Below are positions 46,144 through 59,100 of a stretch of DNA of 64,000 bases, piece after piece. The stretch spans positions 5,205,823 to 5,269,822 of the forward strand of contig OZ018408.1 of the NCBI GenBank assembly GCA_963969595.1, given 5' to 3'. This DNA comes from Neckera pumila (taxonomy: Eukaryota; Streptophyta; Bryopsida; Hypnales; Neckeraceae). Both the position numbers and the translations under genes were made by a program. The notes under the pieces were generated by a model. It made no database searches. It was not told the DNA's origin and saw only the letters and a program-made list of their open reading frames with translations. Every line of letters begins with the position of its first letter. Positions within the stretch are counted from its first letter, which is position 1.

Positions 46144-46228
46144 GCAATGATTTACACAATACCAAAAAGGATGAATTAATTCTATAGTGACCACCCACGC
46201 TCCAAGATTGAGAGCCTCTCCAATAGCA

Positions 46229-47178
46229 TTAACCCCTAAAGTTCCATGATTATATTTTCACAGAAAATGCTCAAAAATTGCCATTTTTAGAAGTACCAAA
46301 TTTTTGATGAAAAATTTTTTTTGACACATCTAACCATAGTATGTTGACTTGAGAACATGTGCTAAAAATTTCAGAATTTGGATTGCAATCCATATGAGCA
46401 TTCAAATTCATTAAAATCATTTTTTTGGCACTACGAAAAACAGGGCAGCTGCACTTCACAACCTCACTTCACCTTTTTCCATGAAAAAATGTCCAAAATG
46501 CCGGTGCTTCTATGGATTTTTTTTCCTAGATAAGTATGCTTGAAGAATTTCACATCATTTGGAATTGTACAATATATAGAAAAAAAATAGTAAATAGATA
46601 GTAGTAGAGAATGGTTCAAAATACTAAATTGTTAAGAATTTTATACTAAATAAACTAATTATAGAAATCAAAAATGCCAATCCCAATGGTTACAATGTTG
46701 TGATAAACAGTATTTATCCTATGATTTAATTTTTTTTCAAAAGTACTGAAAATTGAGTAAGATAAAGGACTTCAAAGTTTACTATAAAGAAGAGGATCCA
46801 TAACTGCCCGCAAACAAAAAATCCTCATAAATTTTGATTCATTGATCAAAATGGAATGATTGAAAGCTTTTTATATATATATAACTCTAGAAAACCAATT
46901 TCAAATTTTTGTTTTTGAAAAAATTGATTTTTTTTTATCTACCCAGACTGCCCAGTTCCAAAAAAAAGTAACATATTAGGCCATAACTTTTTACTCGTCT
47001 TTGCAAATGTCATAAAATTTGATGCATATGAAAGATATACCTTGCCCCCACCTCCACCCCCACCCCACCCTCACCTTCTATTAATATTTGGGCCAAAAAT
47101 ATCAAAATCTCTAGTCACACATACCTGCCTAAAATTTGTATATACTCAAAAGACGCATGTTGGTCCTTTAGAGGTTAA
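46229..47178 (+). mobile_element. TTAA element family A, full-length (950 bp)
   Basis: Starts TTAACCCCTAAAGTTCCATG and ends GTTGGTCCTTTAGAGGTTAA. Same orientation as the preceding copy with 85 bp between them. A C-rich tract (47045-47068) near the 3' end gives the proline-run ORF, which is an artefact. Confidence 0.85.
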
Positions 47179-47776
47179 CATAAGCAAATCAAACTTCTTC
47201 CTCTTCTATCCATTTTTGCATGTTTTTTTAGGACTGAGAACAATGATAAAGATGCACTTAGACAATCCAAAATTATTAATATTATCCTATGTGAAGGTCA
47301 AATTTGAAATAAATTAAGTCATATTTTGTATTAAAAAATTGCCAAATGTCATCTTGTGATTGGTATGAGGTGACCTGAATTCCTAAGATTCTAATTTGGA
47401 AATTCAATTTTTGGTACTTGAGTGTTGAATTAGACCTTTTAATACACTATTGAAAATAGTCAGGACCAACAATCCCTAAACTGGCTAAAATTAGCTGGCT
47501 TCTACCAAAAAAATCCTTACGCTACTAGTATATTATAAAAACGGGCCTTTAATGGAGATATTTAACCAAAAGTGCAACAAACCATAGAATTTGATAGCAA
47601 ATTTGCAACTTCTTGTATATTGAAATTAGCATCTATTTAGTCAGTTTTCTGTCATAGTACTCCCAAGAATCCTTCACACAACTTACAAAATCCTTTCTTT
47701 TCTATTTTTTTCTTTGGTAATTGATACTTTACTTTCTCAAGGTAGCCAAAGTTGATGTTGTGTGTCTTGAAGGTAG
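47179..47776. other. Unassigned intergenic sequence
   Basis: AT-rich with no recognised gene. 47330-47480 resembles 51700-51850 in opposite orientation to no known gene (both contain AAATTCAATTT..GACACTTGAGTG-like words), so it may be another dispersed repeat. Confidence 0.4.
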
Positions 47777-48088
47777 CATTAGATGATATTTGGGGGTCTT
47801 GGAGGGCCGTTTCAGGCCCGTTCCCTGATATGCCCAGATTCAATGAACGCTGGTACGGGTGTGTCAGAAAAAAAAAATTTCAAAAAAAAAAAAAAAAAAA
47901 AAATCTTTTTTTTACCAAAATATAATTTTAAGCAAAAATTTATTTATTTGTTTATTTATTTATTCAAAAAATGACGTGACAATCACTGTGCCACATCAAC
48001 CAGCTGCTGTTGCGTTCCCGTAGTCTAGGAACGCAACAGACAGCAGGGGAACTCGGAGCCCTCCAAGACCCCCGAATCTCATCTAATG
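47777..48088 (-). mobile_element. MITE family D copy 4 (312 bp)
   Basis: Starts CATTAGATGATATTTGGGGG at 47777 and ends CCCCCGAATCTCATCTAATG at 48088, about 30-base inverted termini. The interior shows the A and T runs, GTTCCCGTAGTCTAGGAACG and CTGGTACGGGTGTGTCAG. It is the best preserved copy in the window. Confidence 0.85.
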
Positions 48089-49000
48089 CATATATACTAA
48101 ATTCCGTAAACTAATTCTGGGATCACTGGTCAGGACACAGAATTGTAGTACCGGTATTGGCATAAAATCAGAGCATTGGGTATCAAAAACATAAAGAAAA
48201 GGAAGAATATAACAAGGCTTTCTGTCAGGAGAGGCTGCCATTGATTCTGGAAGTGTTCATGTATTCCAATCTTCATGTCCTCAATATTTCATCGGTCCTT
48301 GTTCAGACATGATATATAAGTTACATTCATTTGGTCGGTCATGACTACGGATGCTGCTTTGGGGGTCCCCATGTCCCCATGTCCCCATGTCCCCATGTCG
48401 ACATTTAGACAACCACAAGTTATGCCCACTGTTGGCATGATCTCACATTCTTTACACAAAAATAGTGAAATTAGGTTGCCACATACTAATTTCTTGACAT
48501 TCAATACTATATAAATATATACGGTCATTGCAGTGCAAAAGAATGCAGTAATGAAGGAACTATGTGTGTTGTCTGGGTTGGTGCATTGTTCATAGCTCGG
48601 GTTTAGAGAATTGCATGCGCCTCCATGTGGACAAGCAATGGCTCATGAACTAACTTTTGTCAGTGCAGGCAACCTAATTTCACTATTTTGTATAGAACTC
48701 AGCAATACAACCAATCAATGCAAGGCTTTAATTTTTGGACTTTATTAAGGTAGTCTGTTCTTAAACCAACCATTTAGGAGCTGATTGTCTTTTCGGAGAA
48801 GCTTAACTCCTTGAAGCATTTTTTTTAGTAAGTTTTCATAGGAAAAAAAATGGAATTGGCATCTAACCCAAATCGTTTCATATTTTTTGGATCCTTGTAG
48901 AATTAGTTACGAATTTTTGAAGTTGAAACGCATTGGTCACTAAAACCAACCACCTCTTGAAATGTACATTGCTATTACATTGAAGAAAGCAAAATGTACC
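48089..49000. other. Unassigned intergenic sequence with a short tandem repeat
   Basis: 48366-48399 is about four copies of GTCCCCAT. No other feature is recognised. Confidence 0.5.
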
Positions 49001-49175
49001 CATTAGAGGGAATTTGGGGGCCTTAGAGGGCCGTTTAAAACCCGTTTCCAGATCTGGCCTGATTTTGTGTACAACGGTACGGGCTGTCAGAATGTTTTTT
49101 TTCAAAAAATAAAAAAATTCTAAAATATCATTTTAAGCAAAATTTATTTATTTATTTTCAAAAATGATGTGGCAA
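49001..49175 (-). mobile_element. MITE family D, truncated copy
   Basis: CATTAGAGGGAATTTGGGGG at 49001 followed by GGGCCGTTTAAAACCCGTTT and ATATCATTTTAAGCAAAATT matches one half of the family. The other terminus is absent after about 49175. Confidence 0.7.
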
Positions 49176-50660
49176 TAATCATATCAATGGGCAAAAAGGA
49201 GTCTAATTTCTAATGAATAATAATGTGATTAGATCCAAAAAAATCATGCGCGTATATAATCATGCAATAGAATAGAAAATGATTCTTTTGATACAATTTA
49301 AATATTAATTTATTTCCTATAATCTTCAAAAATAAAAACATGTGAACTCCCTTTTCAATATAAAAAATAATCCAAGTGGTGATTGTGTCAAAACAAAAAA
49401 CATATATATTATTCACATTAAAGGCACTATGTAAGCTATTTTTAGAATTGAATGTTTTAAGTGTGATTTTAGAACAAATCAATAATCTGTCAATTATCAA
49501 TTAATTTATTAAAAAAGGTTTATACGATTTTAAGGTTAAGATTTAATGACATCAAATATTTTTTAATAATTGTGCTCTTAAGTAGTATAAAAATTTGGAT
49601 AAAAATATCTATTTAAAGTACTTTATTGTTAAAAAGACACTAAATTTAGTCCTAAAATTGAAGATTTAGATCCCTTTACGGATTTTTTCCAAAACACTTT
49701 TTCTCCAACTTATTAAAGGGATGCCTTGCAATAATATTCATCTATAAAATTTTAAAAATTGACAACATCAAAATAATTTATAACTTTGAAATTTCAGAAA
49801 AGGACTCAAGTCTAGTCCTAGTAAAGTAATCCCAATGGTCCCTTTGAGTGTGCTTTGACCCTATTGCAAGAGTTTAAATAGTATAAAAATTTAAATAGTG
49901 CAAGACTCTTCACTCTTAATAGATGATTATAGCATGAATGAGGTCTAATTAGTATGAATATTTGGACAAAGTTTGAATTAAATTATACCCCAAATGGACG
50001 AAGATAGATGAAAGTGAATGTAATTTAAATGAAAATCACAATATTAGAGATAGAATGAAAATAGTGTAGACCATTCCATATTGATTTATTTTAAAATACT
50101 ACAAACGAATGTACATTAAACTATTTTTAGGAAATGTAAACACCTAAAGGATCATGAAGCCCACTATTGATTTTTGAGAACTCAAGCACATTCTATTGAC
50201 TTCAGAATTTGGAATTTTCACATGAATTATTTAGGATGGGTGCTAATCATCTCAATCTAAATCAATTTAGCTTTGTTTTAAGTCATTTTGATAAATATTG
50301 CAGAAGGTAGAAGATATTTTTCAATTTCATGTCAAAGTGGGCATTTGAAAATATATTTTAAAGAAAAACTAATGAATTTTATTAGTTTACAGATTGATAC
50401 CTACTTAAAAACATTTGAACCATTAAATTCCAAACAATGAGTAGAAAGTTATGAGGAGTTTAATTTTGCAAACAATGAAGGTAGAAAAAACTTATAAAGT
50501 TGATTTTTGAATTCAATTTCAAAACTTTCCAAATAAAAACCAAAAAATACCTAATGTTTATTATAACTTTCTTACCATTAAAATTAATGACTTTCAATTC
50601 TTTGTAAAAGTTATGAGAAATTTAATATTATATTTCTTCACCTTCTACTTTATAAATGTT
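49176..50660. other. Unassigned AT-rich intergenic sequence
   Basis: 1.5 kb of very AT-rich DNA with no open frame of interest and no repeat I recognise from elsewhere in the window. Confidence 0.45.
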
Positions 50661-51174
50661 TTAACCCTTAAAGAATTGAGGGGCAAAAATCATGAAAAAC
50701 TGCCACTTCTTAAGGTAGTGAATTTTTTTTTCCAGAATTAAATTGTACAAATTTGTACTAGACTACTATGGAAATGTGTGGAAAAGAATTTAGAAACTTT
50801 GACCGCATAGACTGAAAGCAATTACAATGTTTGAAGTAAAAAATTGTTTTTAAACCTTAAATGATAGGGTTAGTAGACTTTAACTCCTCCTAGAGTGAGA
50901 TTCTTATATTACATATGGTTATTATTTCACGTCTTGTATCCATTAGAAGAAATTTGAGGGCAAGGGAGGGCTGTTTTAGGCTTGTTCTCCTTGCTTATTT
51001 TCCTGTTATTTTTTTCCCAAAATATAAAAAAAAATTCCAAAAAAACAAGGGGGTGTATGTTTACACCTTGTGCTGGTTAAAACTTTACAAACACCTTACC
51101 AAAATTGACTTTATACATTACTGTTTGTGATTTCTTGCATACATTGAATGGTCACCTGGTTCTTTAGGGGTTAA
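50661..51174 (+). mobile_element. TTAA element family A, diverged copy (514 bp)
   Basis: Bounded by TTAA at 50661-50664 (TTAACCCTTAAAGAATTGAG) and TTAA at 51171-51174 (TCTTTAGGGGTTAA). At about 50938 it contains CATTAGAAGAAATTTGAGGG and GGCTGTTTTAGGCTTGTT, a fragment of MITE family D. Confidence 0.7.
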
Positions 51175-51368
51175 AGATGACTTTGGATTTTTCTTGGTTA
51201 AACTTTTTTACAGGCATTCTCAAACCATTTTTTCCAATATATTGCCTAAATCACTCAAGAACTAGATATACAAGTAACTAGGCATAGAAGCAAAAATTGG
51301 CGGTTTGGGGGGTATCCACCTTAAATATTCCCACTCATGAAGCTCACTAAGCTCACTGTAGACCAAGT

Positions 51369-51509
51369 TACTAAGGTAGGAGGCTCCAAAATAGTTCGGG
51401 CATTTTGAACCGAACATGATACAGAGGTACATTTTGCTTTCTAAATGTACCTTTGTATCATGTTCGGTTCAAAACGCCCGAACTGTTTTGGAGCCTCCTA
51501 CCTTAGTAC
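51369..51509. repeat. Foldback repeat, arms about 60 bp
   Basis: TACTAAGGTAGGAGGCTCCA begins the left arm and its inverse ends the right arm at 51509. Arms are almost identical around the centre TTTTGCTTTCTA. High identity points to recent origin. Flanks show no clear target duplication. The rest of 51175-52800 is unassigned. Confidence 0.85.
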
Positions 51510-52832
51510 AATGAAATCCAGCCCACAGTTGCCTACGGGGTTCAACAAAAAAATAGTTAGGTGACATCATGACTAAATTTTAGAGTGACGTCAGCCAAAC
51601 ATTCAAAACTTTTCTAGACAAGTTCCCTTGAGAATGGACTTGTTCACCAACACTGCCACCCAGAATTCTGCTTGAAGGTTTGATTTGGCATAAATAAAGT
51701 CATTTTCATTAAAAAAAACAAGGTGCCACATGTCATTTTGTAAATGGAGTGAGGTGACATGGATCCTTGAGAATTTGATGATGCGGAAATTCAATTTCGA
51801 CACTTGAGTGCTGAACCAGACCTTCATATACAGTATCCCCTCAAAAACACCTATCACTTTTCTGCTTTGGAAATATAAAGTTCTTATTTATTGAGAGTTT
51901 TTTTTTTTATATTTGGGATTCATAGTGGAGCTTGCAATGCAAGGTGGTCACTGAAATAAGAATATTGTTTGTAAGAAAAATAAGAATGGGCACCCTTGTC
52001 TTCTCCTTGAGCTCCTTGGGTTTGCTCTTTTCCAGGTGGGCAACAATCACATTTGTTGGTTGACTCTTCAATCCTTGTCCAAACTGAACTAAAAAACATG
52101 AGCCATTAACTACATTGCACCACTCAATCTAAAAAAAATCTCACAAGGCGGAGTTTAACTCGGAATTTGATGAAACTATCGCCATTGGATTTACAACACA
52201 ATCTATTTTCTATAAATATTTTTTACTAAGGAAAAAAAATTAAAAATTTGAAAACGGGCAGCTCCATAAAGAGGGGTAGTGATCAGAAAATGCGGGCCAC
52301 TTGGATTATTAGGGATTAAAGGGACGGGTTATGGACCTCCTATGGTTCTCTTGTACATTATCCTAGTTCAAAGAACCTCAAAAATATGGCTTCGTGAGGC
52401 AATTTGAATCAATGTTCATGATTTTTTTTTAGTTTTATTAGCTAGTTTCCATGAATTCCCAAATTGAACCGATTTTTCAATTACAGAGTCCAGTTATTTT
52501 CTCTATTTTTTATTCAAAATTGAAATTTTATAGATTTTTTCATCGAATTTTTGTTGATGTTTTCAAATCAATCAATGCAATTGATTTTTTTCCCAATTTC
52601 ACCAGCTAACTTTGAACTAACTACCGATTTTTTTATCCAAATGCGGTTGGCTGGGGATGCTCTTCCTCAAATTCAATTACCGGTACACTGCAAGTCAAAT
52701 TTATCACGAATCTTACAATCTACGGTAAATATAAAGTACGGAGTAGCATTTAAAAAGATGCTCCAAGCTCGGGCCAGCCAATGGCGACCCAACTCGGAAT
52801 TGACCTCGATTGTCCGAATCAACAAGTCTGCA

Positions 52833-52983
52833 CCACGTGGTCCGCCACGTCGGATCCAACGACCCATCTGTACAATCCAACTCGGATCCCCAAGCCAACC
52901 GCGAATGAGCGAATGAGCGAAAAGGATCTCTGGAGCAGCTCTTCTGCCACGTCAGAACTCAGGAGTGTCTGAGCCACGTGTCC
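52833..52983 (+). promoter_or_regulatory. ACGT-core (G-box/ABRE-like) cluster upstream of the potassium transporter
   Basis: Four ACGT-core sites occur in 150 bp: CCACGTGG at 52833, GCCACGTCGG at 52844, GCCACGTCAG at 52946 and GCCACGTGTCC at 52973. These are bZIP/bHLH-type targets, common in abscisic-acid- or light-responsive plant promoters. A block with ATCCAACTCGGAT and GCGAATGAG is duplicated (52877-52920 and 52986-53020). The coding start is 190 bp downstream. Confidence 0.5.
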
Positions 52984-53172
52984 AGTCCAACTCGGATTTC
53001 CAATGCAATAGCGAATGAGTGTCGGGGAGCAGTCCCCCGCCGAAGGTGCGAGAGAGACGGCTGAAGCTCGGCCGAGCGTTGGAGCTTGAGAAGACTGGTA
53101 CCAGCAAGTTTCAGTAGAATTTGCTCGTGTTTTTGTTCGGCGTCGCAAGGGAGAGCCATCATCTTCACCATC

Positions 53173-56100
53173 ATGGCGATGACCTCGACGACGATGTCGG
53201 ACCTCGGCGACGTCGAAGGCGGCGGGCGAAGCAACAACGAGAACTCTTCTTTGTCTCTTCCGCGCAACCAAGGACTAATTTGGGCCATGGACCAGAGGAT
53301 CGACCCGCCGCTTGGCGATGAAGCCGACCACGTCCGCTCCATGTTCGCTCTCCAGGTACACTTCCGAATTCGGACCTCCAAACGTAAATTCGAAAGAATT
53401 TGCGCAAGTTTTGACCAGAGTTTAATTAATACGCTTTTGGTATTAAGTAAACCCCTTGTCGGTATGGAATTTCAAGAGTAGCTAGCGGTTGTTTGAGTTT
53501 CGCTGGTTTGGAGCTGAATGCCATAGCGGTCGCGCGCGCGAGAGAGAGATTTAATCGGTGCTCCTGGATAAGATGATGATTCGCAAGCGAATCTTCCGTT
53601 CTTAGCAACGATAGGTAGGTGATTAGTGGACTAGTCTTGTGTACAGAGATTCTTGCAAGGAGAGATTTGATGAGTGGAGGATTAATGAGGTACTTTGGTG
53701 CCTTATGAGGTGCACTGCCTTTAATTTCGCCGGATTTACGTGAATGGCATGCGTGTGCGGCGTTGGAAATGCAGGTTTCTTTCGGTTTAATTTAGTTTAG
53801 TGCGAGAGGAGTGAGTTGCTAACTCTTATATGGATGCATGGACACCGAATGAATTGCCGGTTTTGTTCGGGTTAGGGTAGTTTAGCTGGCGAGGTGCACA
53901 TTGTTAGTATGTGAAGTGCACTGTGAAAAAGATGGTGCGTGATTTGTGAGTGTTTGTTTGTTGGAGTTTTCGATTCGGACGGGTGAGTGCTGAGACTCTC
54001 TTCTCCGTTCTCTGTATCGATGGTGTCATTTCCAAGGATTTCTTGTCTGCAATTGTCACTGGAATGGTGAAACTTGAAAATGGCTATGTAGGCATTTATT
54101 CGTGTCGTTTTGTGTTCTGGACGCAAATGGACGGAGAAGTGATTTCTGTAGTGAACTACTGTAGATTATGATTGAGCAGGATTTTGAACGTGAATTATTC
54201 TTGATCAGTAACACATTAGAGTTTCTCCGCTTTGTTATTGAGAGTCCGGCTCTAGTAGTGAGGAAGGACTTGCTGGCTTGTGGAGAAGAAGGTTTAATTT
54301 AGTGTTTTCTTTCTTCATACGTTGGTCGCTGTGGTTCCTTAACTCGGTGTTTTCGTAGAATACCCGGAATAATTGAAAACTGACCTAGAGATTCGCTTGC
54401 TTCTCTTACTGTCGCCTACTACCTTGGAATCAAAAGATCGTGATTGAATATTCCCGTGATTCTAAGATAGGGAGGACACGTAGGCATGGATGATTATATT
54501 ATTAGTCAGGTGTAACTATTTGCTAGACTCGTTCGAAGTTGCTACGGAATAATTAATTACTGCGCTTGCCTCTGATCAAATTTGAATTCCTCTCCCAGTT
54601 CAATAACAAAAGTTGCATTTGCCCGAGTGGAATTTGCTCTCAATCTGACCAGACGAATCAGGGATCCTGAATTTTTTTCTTAAATTCTTATTTCTTTCTA
54701 AGCTACTGATCTTTCAAAGGAAAATAAATAAAATAACAAGTTTTGTTTCCTGGTCCAGGCTGTTCCGCTGACTGTGGTGTTGCGCCTGGCATATCAAAGC
54801 CTGGGAGTGGTGTATGGCGATTTGGGCACATCACCGTTGTACGTGTTCAAAAGCACATTTGCGAATTTGTCAGTGAATAACAAAGACGATATCATCGGAG
54901 CGTTGTCTCTCATCATCTATACTCTCACCATTATTCCTTTGATCAAATACATCTTCATCGTCCTCAGAGCCAATGACAATGGTGAAGGTATGAAACTTGA
55001 TGAGCTCGCAAACCTGATTGCAAGAATTCGAACTTTGCAGATTTTATTCCCTTCTCAAGTAGTTGACTATCGTGTTGACTATGCACTCTGAATTTTTTAA
55101 TTTGACTGCCTGGCTGTAAACTTATCAGGATTCAGAGTGTGGACTAGCAAGGTATTTCGTGTCGTACACCTGTCATCACCCAAAATCAAAGTTCTCTGGG
55201 GTTGTGAATACGGGGAATTAAGATTGTGGGGCCAAATGACTACGGTCTATGGAATTTCTTCTAATGTGTACGATTACTGCATCTCTGCTGAATTGCTCCT
55301 TGTACAAGAATGGCGAAGTCCTCACTTTGAGTAAATGATGCAGGGGGGACATTTGCGATGTATTCTCTTCTATGTCGGTACTGTAATATTAGTTCGCTGC
55401 CAAATAGTCATCCGTCCGATGTAGAGCTCACCACGTACCTCGTGGAGCATGCCAACCAGAAAACCTATCTGCAGAAGAAGCTGGAAGGCAGCTACGTGCT
55501 TCAAAAGGTGCTGTTGCTTATCGTGCTATTGGGAACCTGTATGGTGATAGGTGATGGCATATTGACCCCGTCAATCTCAGGTACACCTGCAATGCAATCC
55601 TTCATAGCGTCACGGAAAATATTATATGGTCAGATGAGCATCGGGTGTCACTCATCAACGCGGTACTAGCGTTTGTTAGCTGAGATTTAACAAGGATTTA
55701 CCCACTCTGCCAAGATTAGAAGTGTCTATGGATGATTGTGATTTTCCTTGAGATCTGGAAGCATCGTCCTTGCTGAGATTGCGTCTTGTGTTCAGAATAT
55801 CCATGCTTGATATCCAAAGATGACATAATGTAATGTTTTGTAAATTTGGATCATTCTTGAAAGTGATGCTAGTGGCTTGCAGCGTTGCTGATGATGCTTT
55901 GAACATCTTTTGCGTTCTGCAGTCTTATCAGCAGTAGTGGGAATTAAGGCTGCTTCATCCAGCTTGAACACCAGTAAGCAACCCCTGGAATCACCATTCC
56001 TCTTGGACCACTCGAATTCAATCTTTTAAAGTGTCCCTTGGACATTTCCTTTCTGTTTTAACTGGTTATAAGTGCAAGTCTGTAACTTTGATGGTGATTT

Positions 56101-59100
56101 TTTTGTTTTTTCTGTGCAGAGGCATTGTTATCTCATGTTTCAAATATCTGACTTTGCAGATCTGGTAACGGTGATGTCGTTAATTATTCTAGTCTTTCTC
56201 TTCAGCCTGCAACGGATCGGCACAGCAAGGATCTCCTTTTTGTTCGCTCCCATTTTCACGACCTGGTTTTTCGTCCTTGCCTTGCTTGGTTGTTACAACA
56301 TTATCAAATGGGACAAGACTGTGTTTACAGCCTTCAACCCCCTTCATATTGTATATTTCTTCCAAAGGAACGGAAGATTAGGTTGGGAGCATCTCGGAGG
56401 AATCGTGCTGTGTATGACAGGTATTAATAAAATTCTTTTGTTTCTGTGTTTCCAGACAGTATCTGACATTGTATCGATATCACAAAATCATGTACACTTA
56501 CTGCGGGTTGAATCTATGTCGAATCAGAATGGATAATATAGAATAGGGTTCTTAGTAAGACCAGATTGTTGCAGGAACTTTTATTCAACGTCATGAAAAT
56601 AATCTTTCTTATGATGCATGGGCAGGTCTTCCTATGGTCACAGTGATCATACGTTTTTGGTGGCTTACTTCCAATTCTTTTTTCTCAATTATGTGTTTGG
56701 CCTGAATGTTGCAGGGACGGAGGCGTTGTTTGCTGATTTAGGCCACTTCAGTTATCGTTCCATCCAGGTGAAGACAACTAGGTGATATTTGTTGGACCTT
56801 TTTGCACAGGCAATCACATAACGTTACTAGTGGGTCCTTTTGCCTCCCACAATAATAGCGCAACCAGCTTATATTGAATTCTTTGTGAAACATGTACGTT
56901 GAGGGTATATTGTCCCCTCGATTGTCCCACACCAATTGTGGGATAATTTGCCCAATTTGCACACTGGGAATGCAATATCAGCTGACTGTGTAGGGACCCT
57001 GCTAGTGAGGTGTCAGTGTCCTCTTTACGAAAATACCTCTCCAAGAATCTTGAGGAGGGATACTTCATCTTTTGATGAAAGGAAATCATTGGATCATGGA
57101 ACGTTGTGTGTACATTCAACTTTTATAGTAGTTCCTCAGTTTAGCTTCAACACCTCTGACAGAAAGTGGGTGGCTTTGTGCAGATTGCGTTCACTTCCTT
57201 GGTGTACCCTTGCTTGATTTTGACTTACATTGGGCAGTCTGCATATCTTGTGGGGCACTTGAAAGACGTTAGCGATCCTTTCTACTCCTCACTTCCACGT
57301 ATGTAGCATATTTGCTCCTAATTTCAACAAGAATCGTATTTTATTTTGCTATTTTATTTTATTTTAGTGTCCTGTATCTTTGCCCGATCCTTTGTTTCCT
57401 TTGAATTGCATGGTAGTGTCTATTCAATGACCTTAGAGTCAGAATATTAACATTCGAGCTCTAAACATTAGAACTGGTGTAGACCTGAGGTTCGAGACAG
57501 GGATTGAAAAGTGCCGATCATGTCCAATTCATGCTTTTGCATTTTATTTTTTATGGTGCATGATATCTTTTATATACTGTCTTATGGTAGATGCATGTGT
57601 GTCTTATATGGTATGTGATATATGTATGCTCACGGATGTCAAATTGTCTGGTGCTCTGCAGAAAAGCTGTACTGGCCCATATTTGTGTTGGCAACGTTGG
57701 CTGCGATGATTGCAAGCCAAGCCATAATCACGGCTACTTTTTCCATTGTCAAGCAATCGGTAGCTTTGGGATGCTTCCCACGCGTGAAGATTGTGCACAC
57801 GTCAAATGACATTGCTGGACAGGTGTACATTCCCGAAGTCAATTGGATCCTTATGGTTCTGTGCCTGTGCATTACTGCTGGTTTTCGAGACACCAACGAA
57901 ATCGGCAATGCTTACGGTAGGCTTCCCCATTCTTCCATTTACACGGCTTTCGTTTCGCCTTCCCTTGCTGGTAAGCATCAAGAGATTCACTGTGTGGGTT
58001 CCTCATGTGGCAGGCATCGCCGTGGTGGTGGTGATGATCGTGACCACGTTCCTGACCACGCTGGTGATCATCATCGTGTGGCGCAAGCACTGGCTGCTGG
58101 CCCTCCTCTTCGCCGTGTTCTTTGGCGCCATCGAGAGCACCTACTTGTCTGCAGTTCTCTTCAAAACCACGCAAGGCGGCTGGGTCCCGCTCGTCATCGC
58201 CGTGGTCTTCGGCACCATCATGTACACATGGCACTACGGCACGCTCAAGCGCTACCAGTACGAGATTCAGCACAAAGTGTCCGTGGGCTGGCTGCTGGGT
58301 CTGGGTCCGAGCTTGGGCTTGGTCCGCGTGCCCGGCATCGGCCTCATGTACACGGATCTGGCGCACGGCGTACCGCCCCTGTTCTCTCACTTCGTCACCA
58401 ACTTGCCCGCCATTCACTCCACGGTGGTGTTCGTGTGCATCAAGTACCTGCCGGTGAACACGGTGCCCCAGGAGGAGCGGTTTCTGGTGCGCAGGATCGG
58501 GACGCGGGCGTACTCCATGTACCGCTGCGCTGCCCGCTACGGCTACAAGGACATTCACAAGAAGGACGACTATTTCGAGAATCTGCTGATGCTGAGCTTG
58601 ACGAGGTTCATTGAGGAGGAGAGTCTGCGCGAGCGTAGCGACCGCGAGTCCATGGCGGCGAGCTGGACGCCGGAGGAGCTGCACAGTGCTGCTGGGGGAG
58701 ACTCTCTGCAGCCTGTTGTGGTCAACACGGCCAATCGAATGCAGCTGGAACGGATGCTGCGCTTGCACGGGCTCATGCAGGCGGGCGACCCCGGTACGTT
58801 TTTGAATGTTCCCCCTCGGTCCCGTTTATTTAATGGAAATCAAACAGTTTAAAGTATAATGCGTGCTTAAAGATCAAGGAATCATGGTTTTGAAATGACT
58901 AATTCAATCGGTCATGTGGTGGAAAGAATGTTATTGAAATGGGTAAGAGTTGTGAACGAAATGAATGAATGTGTTGGTCATCTCTGGAACAAAGAAATTG
59001 CCTATATTATGCACATAGTATATTGACAATGCACATTCAAGGACCAATTAAGATTTGTATTTTTGAAATGGCCAATTCGATTAGTCATATTGAAATGGAA

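Noticed and set aside
47042..47317. Proline-run ORF
   Set aside because: The proline run comes from a C-rich tract inside a family A transposon copy and is absent from sister copies.
57622..58614. 330-codon plus-strand ORF overlapping KUP
   Set aside because: It is in another frame of KUP exons 8-9 and crosses the intron 57917-58013; low-complexity Arg/His/Ala composition.
57872..58768. 298-codon ORF on the minus strand
   Set aside because: It is a shadow of the GC-rich KUP exon 9; its protein is His/Gln/Arg-rich with no family features, while the plus strand gives a clear KUP sequence.
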